A DNA stretch of 64,000 nucleotides from Apostichopus japonicus (GCF_037975245.1 NC_092576.1:3543001-3607000), one strand, 5' to 3'; positions 24,854-38,800 are shown, counted from the stretch's first letter. The notes: generated by a model from the letters alone, not told the origin. Program-made: numbers and translations.

Positions 24854-25204
24854 GCGCCTACAAAAGGTTGGAATACGCTATACTAGGTATTAGATCCCCA
24901 AATCTCCAGCCAACCTCGTTTTCCAAAGCCTATACAGGGGTTTGGGTATGTCAGTCGTGCAAAGGACGCATTGTAGGCCTTAGAAGTCCAGATACTTTGA
25001 ATTGGGTAAAGGAAAACAAGAAAGTAGATAAGAGAGATAGTCTTTTAAAAATGAATTTAATCAGTGTCTCCTGGTGAAAACAAACAACTTAACATAAATA
25101 TGTACATTACGTACCGGTACGTTACGTTAATTTAGTGCGCGAAGGAACCTCCTGTTGGCCGGCTGCGAATATTTTCCCCAAACGGGTTTCATTTACGGAG
25201 TTTT

Positions 25205-25235
25205 CAGCCAATCAGATCGCTCGTGACGTCAGCAT
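25205..25235 (+). promoter_or_regulatory. Candidate proximal promoter of Ig gene 2 (CCAAT and CRE)
   Basis: CCAAT at 25208-25212 and a full CRE palindrome TGACGTCA at 25224-25231, about 160-190 bp before the signal-peptide ATG. The CRE is kept upstream of gene 3 (35636-35643) and gene 4 (52867-52874), while CCAAT has become GCAAT in both. The function is inferred from motif and position only. Confidence 0.35.
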
Positions 25236-25392
25236 CATTAATGACATCGCTTGGAAGTTCTAAAGCATACACTGAATCAGAGAATGATTTTAGTTCTTCT
25301 ATATGGCAAACTATGTCTTCAACGTAACACAAGTACGATTTTTTCTTCCTTCAGGTTCTCTGGATGTTTGATGTGTCTGGTATCTTTATTCA

Positions 25393-28300
25393 ATGCATGT
25401 ATCATCATCGAAACATAAGCAAATTGCCGTACTCATAATAGGCATCCAAATAATATTCGGTAAAAAAGTTAACTTTACACGATCTTCTCTTGCTTACAGA
25501 CAGAAAAATTTTTCAATTCCATCTACTTATGGGTTCCATTGTACTTTCGTGGTTTTAGAGCAAGTCACCGTGGTTATTTAATGGTTTTAGAGCATTTCAT
25601 CATGGTTCTTTCATGGTTGAAGAGCAATTCACCATATTTGCTTTCAGAGTTGTATAACAAGTCACCATGGTTCTTTCATGGTTCAAGAGCATGTCACCTA
25701 GTTCTTTCATGATTGTAGAGCAATTCACTATATTTATTTTCAGAGTTGTATAACAAGTCACCATGGTTCTTTCATGGTTGGAGAGCAAGTCACCATGGTT
25801 CTTTTATGGTTATAGAGCATGTCACCATGGTTCTTTCATGGTTGTAGAGCAATTCACCATATTTAATTTCAGAGTTGTGTAACAAATCACCATGGTTCTT
25901 TCATGGGTAAAGAGCATGTCACCATGGTTCTTTCATGGTTGTAGAGCAAGTCACCATGGTTCTTGGTTCTTTTATGGTTATAGAGCATGTCACCATGGTT
26001 CTTTCATGGTTGTAGAGCAATTCACCATTTTTAATTTCAGAGTTGTGTAACAAATCACCATGGTTCTTTCATGGGTAAAGAGCATGTCACCATGGTTCTT
26101 TCATGGTTGTAGAGCAAGTCATCATTTTTCCTTCATGGTTGTAGAGCAAATCACCACGGTTATTTCATGATTGTTTCATTGTTGGAGAGCAAGTCACCGT
26201 GGTTCTTTAAATGGTTGTAGAGTGAGTAACCATGGTTCTTTCGTGGTTGTAGAGCATGCCATCATGTTATTTCTTTCATGGTTGTAGAGCATGTTGCCAT
26301 GGTTCTTTCAAGGTTGTAGAACAAGTCATCATGGTTCTTTCATGGCTGTAGAGTGCTTTCTAACAATCATGTTAACGTAAATCTAACGTTCAGCCATTTT
26401 CATTTAGATATTTTTTTAGAAGATTCCAGTAAGAGTAATTAATTTATTAATTATATAATTAGTTAAGTCATCTCAAAATTGTCTGGTGAGATCCAAACAA
26501 GTATAAATTCATTTTTGTCGTCATTTAAATTCAAGAAAGTTCTCTGTATCCACATACGAGTTTCTTCGGTACATAATTCGAGGTGGTATACATTTGTGAA
26601 TAGTAGTTGTACACATCTGCTTGGTACCTCTTTCAAATACTTAATTCAATAAGTAAAACTCGTAAATGCGCTTGATATCACAAACAGTTCATTACAGATG
26701 ATAAAATATTAGTAGCTAGATTGAATTATCAGAATACATCAAACCATTTTTTTACATAAATTAGGAATTACAGGAGTTCTTACTGACTGCAAAAGTGTTC
26801 AGAATGCATCTATTGGCAGCAGATGGGTGATTAACTGTAGACTACCAGAAGAATGGACCGAAGTTAGCTACTATCGCGGTAACCCAGTCGATGAGAATTT
26901 GTCTATTATGTCTAACCGAGGTAAATGTGCAATACTCATATATCAAGGAAGCCGCTTTGACAAGATTACTTTCAGAATAATGTTCGGCTTTTGTTAAACA
27001 TATACTTTGTCTTAAGAGTTAATTTCTGAAGCAGCTGAGAATGAACACTCTTTTTAAACTTGTTGATGTTGTGTTATTGCAAGGTCGTCCAAAATGTAAA
27101 CAACCAAACAAACATGGGACTGACTCTTGAAACGAAGGATTTGCTCCTTCTTGCACACGTGTTACTCCATTTGATGTTATGAGAACCGTTTTTGAGTAGC
27201 TCCCGGTAATTGCAAAAAGACACAATGCAATATTTGAAGATAGAAAATGATATTTCATTCCTTAATTTTGTGTAATATGTATAAAAGACGAAGAATTATA
27301 TTATTTAAAATTTCACTGCAATCTTCTGTTGTGCAAATTTGCCATTCTCTTCCTATGTAAATAATTTCAGGTCTCCCAAAGATAAAAAAGTTAGTTGATA
27401 TTCGAAGAGAAAATACCGTTCTCTGTTTTCTTGTTCTAATTAAGGTCATCCTAAAAGCACACTAAGACCTGGACACCTGGACCTGGATGGCAGCTTATTT
27501 ATTTTGGAAGATGGTGCCATGCTTATCAAAAATATGACAAGAGATCATATATCTTCGTATACGTTGACATATATTGATACAGATGGACATGATTTTCAAA
27601 ATGAATTCATAATTATAGGTAAATTTACTTGAAATTTATATTTGAGGAAAATAATAGAATACTGTTTTCTTCTTCTTATCAGTAAAAAAAATAACATCGT
27701 TTGCGAATGTGCAAGAGTTACGGCAAAAATACGATCCTATGAACTGCAATAATTCGAATTTAGTTAGTATTTTTTCAGTAAGTATAAGTGTTCAGTTAAA
27801 CATTAAGAATGAATTAAAATCAATGCATTCATGAATAATTCGACATCAAACAAATTCAGAATAATTAACAACATCATCTTCGTCTCAATGTTATATATTT
27901 AATTGATATATGACATATATTAATTCTAAAGTTTGTCTTTACTGGTTTTGTAATATCCTTTCACTGTAGTGACTTAATAATCATATTCATATTCATATAG
28001 ATATTCGTAATCGTATTCATATATGAGTGTAACTAAAGCCTTTCACCGATCCACAGTGCTAATCGTTAATTCATTCCTCTGCTCACACTAACCCACAGAT
28101 TGTCCTTCTAAATTTTACGTCGAGCACGGATCCGATGGACACATAACATGTTATTTCCCACAGTCTCAGAGGATTTTTTGATACGATTCAACGTCACGCA
28201 ATGCTCGACCAATCATAAGTCTTGAAGAAGGCCGGAAGTCTGGGTCAGGATACTCTGATGGGAAATACGACATACTCAATAACGGTGGTTTGCTGATCAA

Positions 28301-30896
28301 GAATACCACATTCAACGATGAAAGAACATTCCGTGTTATAGTTATTGTATCCGATACATCTACGTTTACAGTAGATCAAAAAGTCGTTATTTATGGTTAG
28401 TCAGTATGATCTGTTATGAATTGAATTGATAAGAGTTTACTCGAAAAAGCTGAGTATCGCTACGCTGTTCTAATTTGGGTCAGGCTCGTCTGGGTTGAGC
28501 AGAGTTCAGTTAGGTGAGGCTGGGTTGGGTTGGGTTGGCCTAGCTTAAACTGCCTATGCTGCAAGCTTAGCATCATTTCCAAGGCCAAGGTTTACAAGCG
28601 ATATTTGTGCGCTGATAAGAACCCTGTTTACACATTGTTTAGTATATTTCACTCTCCTACAATTGTCTTATTCACAGCAAACACCCAAACGACGGTCCTA
28701 TCAACAAATGTTTGTGGAGAAGACAGCTTCTGTTTAGTCAAGAAAATGTCAACACCTCTGGTATGTCGGGAATCGAAAACAGGACCTCATACTTTATTGA
28801 CCTGGACAAGAATTACATCAGGTGGTACACAATTAGCAGAGGCTACAAGGTATGCGTCCTTCGACGGAAGCCTCTACGAGACCTACATCTCAACCAATGT
28901 GACTTTTAATCTAAAAGACCGCGTGATTGTTTACATATGTACATCTACAATAAATATTCCATCTAAACCAGTAAGACAAACTGTTGTAATGGTCGAAGAT
29001 GAGGACAAAGACTTCACCACTAGTGCATTACTACCGACGTATTATAGAGAATATGATGACGTCAAATTACTTTGCACCAATGACAATCCTTTATATTTAG
29101 TGTGGAAAAGGAAGGTGAAAGTTACGAACTATGTAACTATTGGATTTTACTACAAAGGGACATCAAAAGTATCGGAACCTGGCTACGAACTTGGAGAGGA
29201 CGGATCTTTACTCATTAAGAGACTTTCCTATCCACAGGAAGGCGAATATATTTGCATATACAATTCCGGTAACGAAGAAGACACCCAGCAATATCATATC
29301 AAGTACGTTGGTGAGTGCTAAGCTGTCACACTCTCAAACTCGATAACTTTGTTTCGGTTTTATCCTTTAACCATAAATAGCAAATGAAATGTTAGTAATG
29401 CACCTTAAAAACAAAGTGTTGTAAATGTGTAAAGTTAGTAAAGAATATTTACTACCTGGTCCTGTTTGCTATCGAAACAGCAATATTTTGCCTGGCTGTT
29501 TAATTAACTTTATTTTGTTTTGGTATTTTTAAACATAACATTGATAAAACAAAATATAAGCAGTTATTCGCAATTTCTTACTATTATTCACCTTATTTAT
29601 CTAAGACGCAAATAAAAATGGAGGTTGCGTAAAAGAACATCGATTGCAAGATGATTTCAATTAAATCACATCCATGATAACCTTATTCTCTTATTACTTT
29701 CTATTTATCAGTTACACCAACCAATCCTACACCTTCTATTGTTGCTTGTTTGGGAGCGGCATCGGATTGCACATTTAATGTAACTAGGAGTGGATACCTG
29801 ACATGTTATGTAGAGGGTGTTCGTCCAATCGTGCATCCAAGATGGGACTTTACTGGGCATAGTTCTTCACCAATTACATTCAGCCAACCACAATTAATAG
29901 TGAGAAGTGTTGCGTCTGTGTTTAACGTATACTTAACTACTTATTACACAATAACTACCGATGGAGAGTGGCAGGCTGCCAATATCACAGTGTCCTGCAG
30001 TGTTAGATATGAAGTTCTAGGACAACAACAAAATAATGTGTCCCTGACGTTACATCTCTCGAAAGGTAATCCATGCTTAAATATATAATTTAAGAGCTTG
30101 GCTAAAAATGATAAAGATTCTTACTATTATTTCCTCGCGGTATTATGATTAGCTGACTATGAAAGATGCTCAATGTAACTGTTAATTTGAGAGATTACAA
30201 GTTTTAGAATTTCAATAAAATACACTTTGCTGCTTGATTTATTACAGAGATCCAACCCACTCCAAGGGCGGAATGTGGATGTGGAAGTAAGTTTTACACA
30301 ACACTGTTTTACGAAAAAGTATGGTCTATTTTATGTAAAGCTAGTTGTGTGCTGTTTGCAGTTACATCCTACTTCATGAACCAATAACATCTTTCTCCAG
30401 TCCAATTTATAATTGTCTAATTAACTACATTATATGCTCTTCTCTGTGATATGAACATTCATCTGGTGGCGTATATGTAACATGTTGTCCTGTAACCATT
30501 CTAGAGTCCAGACAAACCGTTACTTGGCCAATTTGGGTTTCAATTTTGATAAAACCATAGGCAAAAGGAAGTGTGAACTAGCAAGTCAGGTATAGCCATT
30601 CAAGAGCTAAGATAGTCTCTTCATGATTCATAACAGGAGCAGTTGATTAATCGAACCATTCTTGGTTTACATCACATTCAACATATAATGATTTACCTCA
30701 TTTCCGTTATAACCGAAATAAGGCCTATATTCAGCTGTTAACTGCCTTCAGTTTATATTTCTATTCATAAGATGTTGTTTCTAGATATCTTTGCAATATC
30801 TCCAGTCTCGATTTCATTCCAGTGATTATCCAATGGACATATGTCATCCCAATCTGCATCCTCGTAACATCAGTCATCAATACGTTAATTGTGTGA
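25393..30896 (+). pseudogene. Ig gene 2: five-Ig-domain G-type gene with an in-frame stop in Ig2
   Basis: Same plan as gene 1. Exons: 25393-25459 (signal peptide MHVSSSKHKQIAVLIIGIQ), 26765-26920 and 27445-27618 (Ig1), 28099-28395 (Ig2), 28678-29310 (Ig3 and Ig4), 29712-30065 (Ig5), 30248-30286 (linker RAECGCG), 30823-30896 (hydrophobic end, stop TGA 30894-30896). All introns are phase 1. Codon 160 (28179-28181) is TGA where genes 1, 3 and 4 have TGG, the conserved Trp of Ig2. All other exons are open. Because the Ig2 exon is 297 bp and phase 1-1, skipping it would restore a four-Ig protein, so the gene may not be fully dead. The C-terminus has no tail after the hydrophobic stretch, which fits a GPI signal or tail-less anchor. 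Close to gene 4 along its whole length, introns included. Confidence 0.8.
25560..26360. repeat. Minisatellite, about 37 bp unit (CACCATGGTTCTTTCATGGT)
   Basis: About twenty copies of TCACCATGGTTCTTTCATGG followed by TTGTAGAGCAAG. It fills the intron after the signal-peptide exon of gene 2. Shorter arrays of the same unit are in gene 3 (about 35940-36390) and gene 4 (about 53170-53650). Confidence 0.85.
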
Positions 30897-31005
30897 AGAC
30901 TACTGGGGAAACACAAATCAAGTGGCGATTGTAAACACGTTGTGAAAACAACGCAAGCTTTATAAACATCTTACGAATGGAAATCTTAAAACCAACATCG
31001 TCCTG

Positions 31006-31150
31006 CAGTGGCGGAACGTCCATACAGTCAGGGGCGGATGCCCTCCCCCCTCCCACCCCCTGACGGACTCAAATGGACTGCTGGCGCCCTTTTCAGCTTT
31101 TTACCACTTTTTACTTATCCCCTAATTATTGACTTTTTTATTGAGCTCTT
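31006..31150. mobile_element. Left part of a hAT-type MITE behind gene 2
   Basis: It starts CAGTGGCGGAACGTCC and matches the complete MITE at 59795-60168 behind gene 4 up to about 31150, after which the two diverge. The same CATCGTCC precedes both copies, so the insertion predates the duplication of genes 2 and 4 and the right end was lost here. Confidence 0.65.
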
Positions 31151-31309
31151 AACTTTTACATTAGCATTATTATTATTTTTTAAACGTGTACAATGATTGT
31201 GATTTTTTATTTATTTTGTATTTAACTTGTACTATGTTTGTGATCCAAAATTTATCATAAACGAAGAGCTTTCTTCTGTTCCTATGATGATATTTTTTAA
31301 ATGTTGCAG

Positions 31310-31485
31310 TTAAAATATTTTTGTAAATTTTTATTTACAAATAAGGGTGAACTGTTAATTGCAAACGTGTTTTGCGTTAAAAAATATGTGATAAAATCTT
31401 TTTGTATATTTTTATTGACAAATAAGGGTGAACTGTTAATTGCAAACGTGTTTTGAGTTAAAAAATATGTGAAAAGTGTTTTTGT
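31310..31485. repeat. Two-copy tandem duplication, about 83 bp
   Basis: TTTACAAATAAGGGTGAACT and GTTAATTGCAAACGTGTTTT occur twice in a row. The surrounding stretch 31150-32370 is AT-rich without a recognisable gene. A 170-codon minus-strand frame at 31839-32351 has no family features. Confidence 0.6.
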
Positions 31486-32379
31486 AAAGCACTCAAATGG
31501 TTGTAAACCTTTTACGTATATACTTTATTTTTCTTTAATATATAAAACTGTCTATGCACCGTTTGTTTCCGAATGAAATGAACATTTTAATTGGTTAGTT
31601 TGTTAAAAGAATGTTTCTATTTTAACTTTAACATTGCGATGAATTTTAATCTTCTTATAACTTTACAATGTTTTGGGATCAAAAATGTAAAAATTTATTT
31701 TAAATGAAATGTTTTGTACAATTGACATACATTTTATGAAATGTGTTTAGCGATGCATCTTTTACCTTTTTTTTAATTTTATTATTTACAAAGTGACGTT
31801 TCATGAACTGTTCGGTGCTAACGTTTTTTAGTATCAGATCAAGTGAAACTTTTAGGTAAATCTATTTTGACTTTAACGAGTTTAGAAAAGTGTCGTGCTG
31901 ATGTTGGATACCTTTCAATATTCAATACAGTGTTTTTCTCATATGTAGCTAGTGTATTTGTATATAATTGTGTACTAAATTTTTGGGAAAATTCGTCCCC
32001 CGCTACATTACTGTACCACACAAAATATATCCTAAAGAAAAGGTTAAGACCCCAAAGGAGAACATTGCGTTCCATTGTGTACTGAGCGCGAAAATGGCTA
32101 ACGGACGATGATCTTAGGGGTTGGTTAGTAATTGTTTGCCTCAAACAGAAATCGATCGATATCCTACCTAACGGACGAGTCGCTATCGTTATTGTCATTA
32201 AAGCCGCTATTGACTTATCCTTTTGTTCAATATATTTTCTTGTTTGATGTGAAGAAATGTTGCTCTCGAATAAAACAAAAAAACTGTACAACATATCGCT
32301 TTTGTTCTCATTTTGACCCTGTGTTGTACTCACACATGTCTTACTTGTCAACCTATAATCCTATCATAGGTCACAAATG

Positions 32380-32604
32380 CTATAGTGTCCTATATCGGGT
32401 CCCACATGGCAAACGTCCTATCATAGGTCCCACCCACGTCCTATATCGGGTCCAACTTGACGTCCTATATCGGGTCCCACATGACGTCCTATATCGGGTC
32501 CCACTTGACGTCCTATCATAGGTCCCACATGACGTCCTATATCGGGTACCACTTGACGTCCTATATCGGGTCCCACTTGACAATACGTCCTATAATGGGT
32601 CTAT
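32380..32604. repeat. Minisatellite at the edge of a duplicated block
   Basis: About nine copies of GACGTCCTATATCGGGTCCC with the spacer ACAT/ACTT. Immediately after it, at about 32605, begins sequence homologous to 23466 onward (the upstream block of gene 2), so the array sits on the duplication junction. Confidence 0.8.
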
Positions 32605-33819
32605 ACACTACTAATGTTTCCAGAGAAAAGAGAACGCACAAAAATGCAGAAAAGCACCAGGCTTGCCCCTCCGTCGCAGAACTGATTCTGGTGTTGGCAG
32701 TACTAGCATCAGAGTAACCGTCAGTGGCGGCCAAGGATGTTCTACATGTCGTTGTCTCAGTTCCTCTGCTGTATATTCAGACTACAATTCATAACAAGTC
32801 CAAATATATCCATGTTTCCTTTTTAAGAAACATTTGACTAGATATTTCCTTAGTTCTTTAGTAAGACATGTTAGATTGGTTCAATGTCGTATTATTACAG
32901 CCGTCATAAAACCCTCGATATTGAAAAAAACATACGTTCACATTCAAAAGAAAATTTTTCTGCTGCTAAAACCTCTGAGAATGCACCATCAATAAAAAAA
33001 CAGTCTTTTGTCTAACGCAATATATTTCTTTCTTTTGGCATGTGCAATTTTCATTATTGTTGGAATTGGCAACACTCTTTCTGTTTGAATGCGACATGTG
33101 GCTCGCTTACGTCACGTAAAGTCGGAATTCAAACAAAATGGCGAATGCTAAAGGTGAACATTACATCGACTTTTAGGGCGTAAAGCAATGGTTTGAAGCA
33201 TACGTGTTGCTACTGTCGACAGGAGCGTACTGAAGAAAAAAAAAACGGTTTTATCTTTTAACAGCTGTATAATTCACACGTATAAGTTCCATGGTAAGAT
33301 ATGATGAATATGTTGAATAAATTTGCCAGATACAAAGGTTACGCACGCAGAGGAACATGTCTTAATCTCGTATTATTAAATCAAATGGAAATATTTTCCT
33401 GTAAGCTCGAGTTTGTTTGTCTCGTTATTCGAACGACTAGATTGTTGTAATCTGAGGAGAAAAATTCATCTTTTATTTTGATTCAATGTTTGGAAAGTAT
33501 CAACGCCAAAACAAGGTATGTTTATCATTATCTCACAATAAGTAGTGTAATGTCTAAATAACTTATGCAATAACTGTGTCCGATAGAGCTGCAACCTATG
33601 AAACCCGAGCTGCTAATTCCTCTGTACACTAGGAGTAAACGATACATTGATAAACAATTAAGAGGGTAAGAGCTTCGGTCTTTGCTGCTTTTTGTATTAT
33701 AACTAAGGAAAGTGTAGCTTTACTTCTTTGGATTGATTAATTCAAGTTCCGAAAAAGCCACATCGTACCAACAATCTCACTGGAAGATGAAATATAGATT
33801 ACCACTGAACGGTATGAGT

Positions 33820-34938
33820 GTGATATAAGTAAGTAAAATTTATTGATATCAATCATAAAATGAAGATATAATAAAGTGGATTCCGCAGCTTAAAAATAAG
33901 CCAAAATATGCAAAATATATGTACAAAAATATGATAAAAATATCATCTAGTTATATGACAGTTCAAAAGCTTTATACTCCTCGGTTAAAAAGAATGTCTA
34001 AAGCGTTCAGTACGCATACGAGGTAGGGTATACAACCTACGTGGAGTGGTGTAATACTTATGGAGAGGATGGTCAGGATCAGTCAAAATCCCTCTTACAT
34101 AATGAAGTACAATTTCTTCAATGTACTGATCATCTATAAAATAATACTTTCTGAAATGTCTGTTTATCAAATTGAGTTGAGTCTTGAAACAAGAAGAGAG
34201 CCACACAGAAGCATAACAGACCATGAGTGAAATCACCATGGAACGGAAGAGCCAAAGCTGTTTCTCATATTTTAGACCAAATTCGCCCAACCTATAAATA
34301 CAATATAGCCGCTGCTTTTCTTTCTTAAGTGTTGAGCCTATATGAGTCCCAAGTGAGAGTATGATTAAATATGAGTCCTAAATATTTAAAATCTGACACA
34401 ACCTCAACCTCACTATCATTAATTATAACTGGATCATGCATCTGAACTGAACGGAAATCAACAATAAATTCATTGGTCTTACGCTGTTAATAAAAAGGTA
34501 ATTGGTTTCACACCACGCTAAAGTCTCCGCAATAGCTGTGTTGTAATTGACGATGCTCGGTGGATATTTATCATTACACAAACCAACAATAACCGTATCA
34601 TCTGCATATTTTATAATGTAAACATTTTCATAAAGTGTGGACAAGGAATCATTATAAACGGCAAACAGCAATGGTGATAAACAACACCATAGTGGGGCAC
34701 CAGTATTAGTGACAATATCTTCACTGCTGACCCCATCCCAGTATACATATTGAGTTCTGTTGAATAAAAAGTGAAACAGCAGTGATATGATGTTCTGGTT
34801 TACATGAGCATCTAAAGTACGAAGTAAGTTCGAATTGCTTAGAGTGTTAAATGCGGAGCTTAAGTCCATAAAACAAACCCTGGCAAAATTACCGACAGTG
34901 TCCACATGTTGGCGTAGAACTGTATCCAACAGCAAACA
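33820..34938 (-). mobile_element. Rex1/CR1-like LINE fragment (RT), minus strand
   Basis: The minus strand encodes reverse-transcriptase pieces. 34986-34423 has MDLSSAFNTL (motif A), a degraded GAPLWCCLSPLLF (usual GAPQGCVLSPLLF) and IIKYADDTVIVG (catalytic YADD). 34290-33985 has the C-terminal DPDHPLHKYY and RMRTERFRHSF, as in Rex1/Babar-type elements. The frame is broken and the core PQG motif is changed, so it is inactive. The homologous flank of gene 2 is uninterrupted near 24699-24713, giving the empty site. Confidence 0.75.
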
Positions 34939-35806
34939 TATATGTGTGTTCTCTGCAGTATATATACAAACAGCTGGATGGTTCACATATGCATAGCTCG
35001 TCGGTGTTGATATACACTGAACTAGGCATTAGTTGGTACACACATGCACAGCTTCTTCAATATAATGAAATTCATATATATATATATATATATATATATT
35101 ACGTCTACAATAGGTTGGAATACGCTATACTAGGTATTAGATCCCCAAATCTCCAGCACGCCACGTTTTCCAAAGCACATACAGGGGTTCGGGCATGGAA
35201 GACTTGCAAAGGACGCTATGTAGGCTTCATTCCCGTCTTTTTATGGCACAAGAACAGCTATTGCTTGTTGAAGAATGGTTGACGGATGATTGCCTACCTT
35301 TTTCACGGAAGTTAAAATACGCAGACATATTCCTGAAATTAATCGAAAATATGCCAACATTCATTTGAATATATGCCAGTATTGCATTGAATGTTTACGA
35401 AGTCCAGATACTATGAATTGAGGAAACGAACACAAGAAAGTAGATAAGAGTGGTAGTCTATTAAAAATGAATCTAATCAGTGTCTCCTTGTGAAAACAAA
35501 CAACTTAACATAAATACATTATACCCTTACTTTACGTTCACTTAGTGCGCGGAGATACCTCCAGTTGGCCGGCTGCAATTTTTGTTTTCCAAACAGGTTT
35601 ATAATTACGGAGTTTTCAGGCAATCAGATTGCTTGTGACGTCAGCATCATATATGACCTTCGCTTGGAAGTTCTAAAGCATACACTGAATCAGAAGAATG
35701 ATTTTAGTTCTCTTATATGGCAAACTATGTCTTCAACGTAACACAAACACGATGTTTTCTTCCTTCAGGTTCTCTGGATGTTGGATGTGTCTGGTATCTT
35801 ATTAGA

Positions 35807-38800
35807 ATGCATGTATCATCATCGAAACATAAGCAAATTGCCGTACTCATTATAGGCATCGACATAATATTCGGTAAAAAAGTAAACTTTACATGATCTT
35901 CTCCTGTTTACAGAAATAAACATGTTTAATTTCCATCTTCTTGTGGGTTCCATGGCTCATTTATGGTTTAAAGCATGTCACCATGGTTCTTTTCTTGTTG
36001 TAAAGCAAGTCACCGTGGTTCTTTTATGGTTTTAGAGCATTTCAAAAAGGGTCTTTCATGGTTGTAGAGCATGTCATTGTGGTTCATGGTTGTAGAACAT
36101 GTCACTGTGGTTCATGGTTTTAGAGCATGTCAATGTGGTATTTTCATGGTTGTAGAGCAATTCACCATGGTTCTTATAATGGTAGTAGAGTGAGTCAATG
36201 GTTCTTTCATGGTTGCAGAGCAAATTACAACGGTTATTTCAGGATTGTAAAGCAAGTCACTATTGTTCTTTCATTGTTGTAGAGCAATTCACCATGGTTC
36301 TTATAATGGTTGTAGAGTGAGTCACCGTGGTTCTTTCATGGTTGTAGAACAAGTCATCATGGTTCTTTCATGGTTGTAGAGTGCTTTCTAACAATCATGC
36401 TAATATAAATCTAACTTTCAGCCATTTTCATTTATATATTATTTAGAGGATTTCAGGAAGGGTTATTAGTTTATTAATTACATAATTAGTTAAGTCATCT
36501 GAAGGTTGATAATTAGTTAAGTTATCTTAGAGTTGACTTTAATTGAAGAACATTTTGTACCTTTTCTGGAGAGTGGTGCTCCTTGTGCAAGGCCCTTAAT
36601 CTGGGTATATTATTGCAAACCTGCGAGGTTACTTTAAATACAGTGGCAGCCACCGGTTTGTCGCTGCACCTTATATTGCATACGTCCAGAGGACACGTAG
36701 TAATGACGTTATCGTTTGAATTATGCATACTTTGTTGCGTAGGTGTGTGAGACATTATCAATGATCATGATTTAACTGTTGCACAGTGGTGCGAGAAGAC
36801 CGATAACTGTTTTATATCCTAATAAAAATAAAAAATAAAAATATTTTCACCAACTACCAATGCATCTGTTCTTCTCAAAGATCTGTCCAAAATGTCATAA
36901 TTCATCACATATCTTTCTCTTTTTTTGTTGATACATCTCAAAATGCTTTCGCTATTTTCCGGTACTAGATTTATATATAAACTTATGCATACTCTTAAAT
37001 ATTTTGTTTTCTTTTGATTTAAACGTCTCATTTCGATATATGTATTGTCCTTAAAATATATGTAATTTTCCTTAAAATATTTTTCACGACCCCACGTTAA
37101 TAATAATAATAATGATAAAAGTGCGCCCATATCCACCCGGATATGCCAGGAGGGTGTTCAATGTGCGGGAGAGGAAGAGGTAGTAAAGCAAAAACAAAAA
37201 TGAACAAAAGAATTATTGGTTAACATTGATGAATGCTTGACTTTTTTAAGGAAGTGAGGGAAGTACAACACTTGAGTTCTAGTGGTAATCCATTTCAGAG
37301 GCGAGGAGCAGCTACTTCGAACAATCCGTCACCCGATGTATGTTTAGGTTAATTTTATTGGAGTAAATGCATGTTACTGTAGCTAAGACGTCGTGTCTGG
37401 AGCATGCCAGAGATACAAGAGAAGCAAATCCATTCAGCAATTTGTAGGTAGTTAACAGGAGCTTGTAAATAATTCGGTGAGAGACCGGAAGCCAATGTTG
37501 CTCTTCAAGAATAGGTTTCATGTGACAAGACGTTTTAGATAATGTAACAATGCGTGCAGCAGTATTTTGAGGGCGTTGAAATTGAACGATTTGATTTTGT
37601 GTTGTAGAACATATAGAGGAGCGCGTTCCCATTATCGATGCGTGAAAATAAAAAGGCGTGGATGATTTTCTCAGTGGATTCACGGTTCAAATATTTGCAA
37701 ATATTACCGATATTCCGAATGTCCAAGAATAATGACCGAATGGCAAATTTTTGCTTGTTGGACGGGAAATCTGGGAATCACCGATCATAATAAGAGGAAC
37801 AATGATCTTCGAGAGTTTCTGGTGAGATCCAAAACAAGTATAAATTCAGCATATTGTCATCCAAATTCGAGAAACTTTTTTTGCATCCACATACGAGTTT
37901 CTTTGATACATTATTCGAGGTTGGTATACATTTGTGAATAGTAGTTCTACAAATCTGCTTGGTACTTCTTTAAAATACTTACTTACTTAAATAAGTAAAA
38001 CTGGTGGATGCGTAAGATATAACAAACAGTTCATTACAGATAATAATATAACTGTTTATATATTGAATAATCAAAATACATCAAACCATTTGATTGTTTT
38101 ACAATAATTAGGAATTACAGGAGTTCTTACTGACTGCAAAAGTGTTCAGAATGCATCTATTGGCAGCAGATGGGTGATTAACTGTAGACTACCAGAAGAA
38201 TGGACCGAAGTTAGCTACTATCGCGGTAACCCAGTCGCTGAGAATTTGTCTATTAGGTCTAACCGAGGTAAATGTGCAATACTCATATATCAAGGAAGCC
38301 GCCTTGACAAGATTACTTTCAGAGCAATGTTCGGCTTTTGTTAAACATATACTTTGTCTTAAATTAAGAGTTAAGTTCTGAAGCAGCTGAGAATGAACAC
38401 TCTTTTTAAACTTTTTGATGTTGTGTTATTGAAAGGACGTCAAAAAGGTAAACAGCCTGTAATACTAACATTGGACTGAGTGTTGAGATGATGGATTTGC
38501 CCTTTCTTGCACACGTGTTATTCCGTTTTTGAGTAGCTCCCTGTAATTGCAAAAAGACACAGTGCAATATTTGAAAATAAAAATTGATATTCTTTTCCTT
38601 AATTTTGGATTACTATGCATAAAAGAAGACGGATTATATTATTTAATATTTCACTGCAATCTTCTATTGTGCAAATTTGCCATTCTCTTCCGATGTACAT
38701 AATTTCAAGTCTCCCAAAGATAATAAAGTAAGTTGTTATTCGGAGAGAGACAACCGTTTTCTGTGTTCTTGTTCTAATAAAGGTCATCCTAACAGCACAC

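Noticed and set aside
25560-26360. Regular repeats that could be mistaken for a CRISPR array
   Set aside because: There are no unique spacers of constant length, and the context is an animal intron; this is a minisatellite.
28712-28909. 65-codon second-frame ORF inside the Ig3/Ig4 exon, also present in gene 4 (57230-57427)
   Set aside because: Its conservation is explained by the real Ig frame in the same exon; it is a shadow frame.
31839-32351. 170-codon minus-strand frame
   Set aside because: No signal, motif or paralogous copy supports it, and the composition looks like random AT-rich sequence.
32380-32583. Minus-strand frame of repeated RYRTSSGT units
   Set aside because: It is the 24-25 bp minisatellite read through; the repeat unit explains the open frame.
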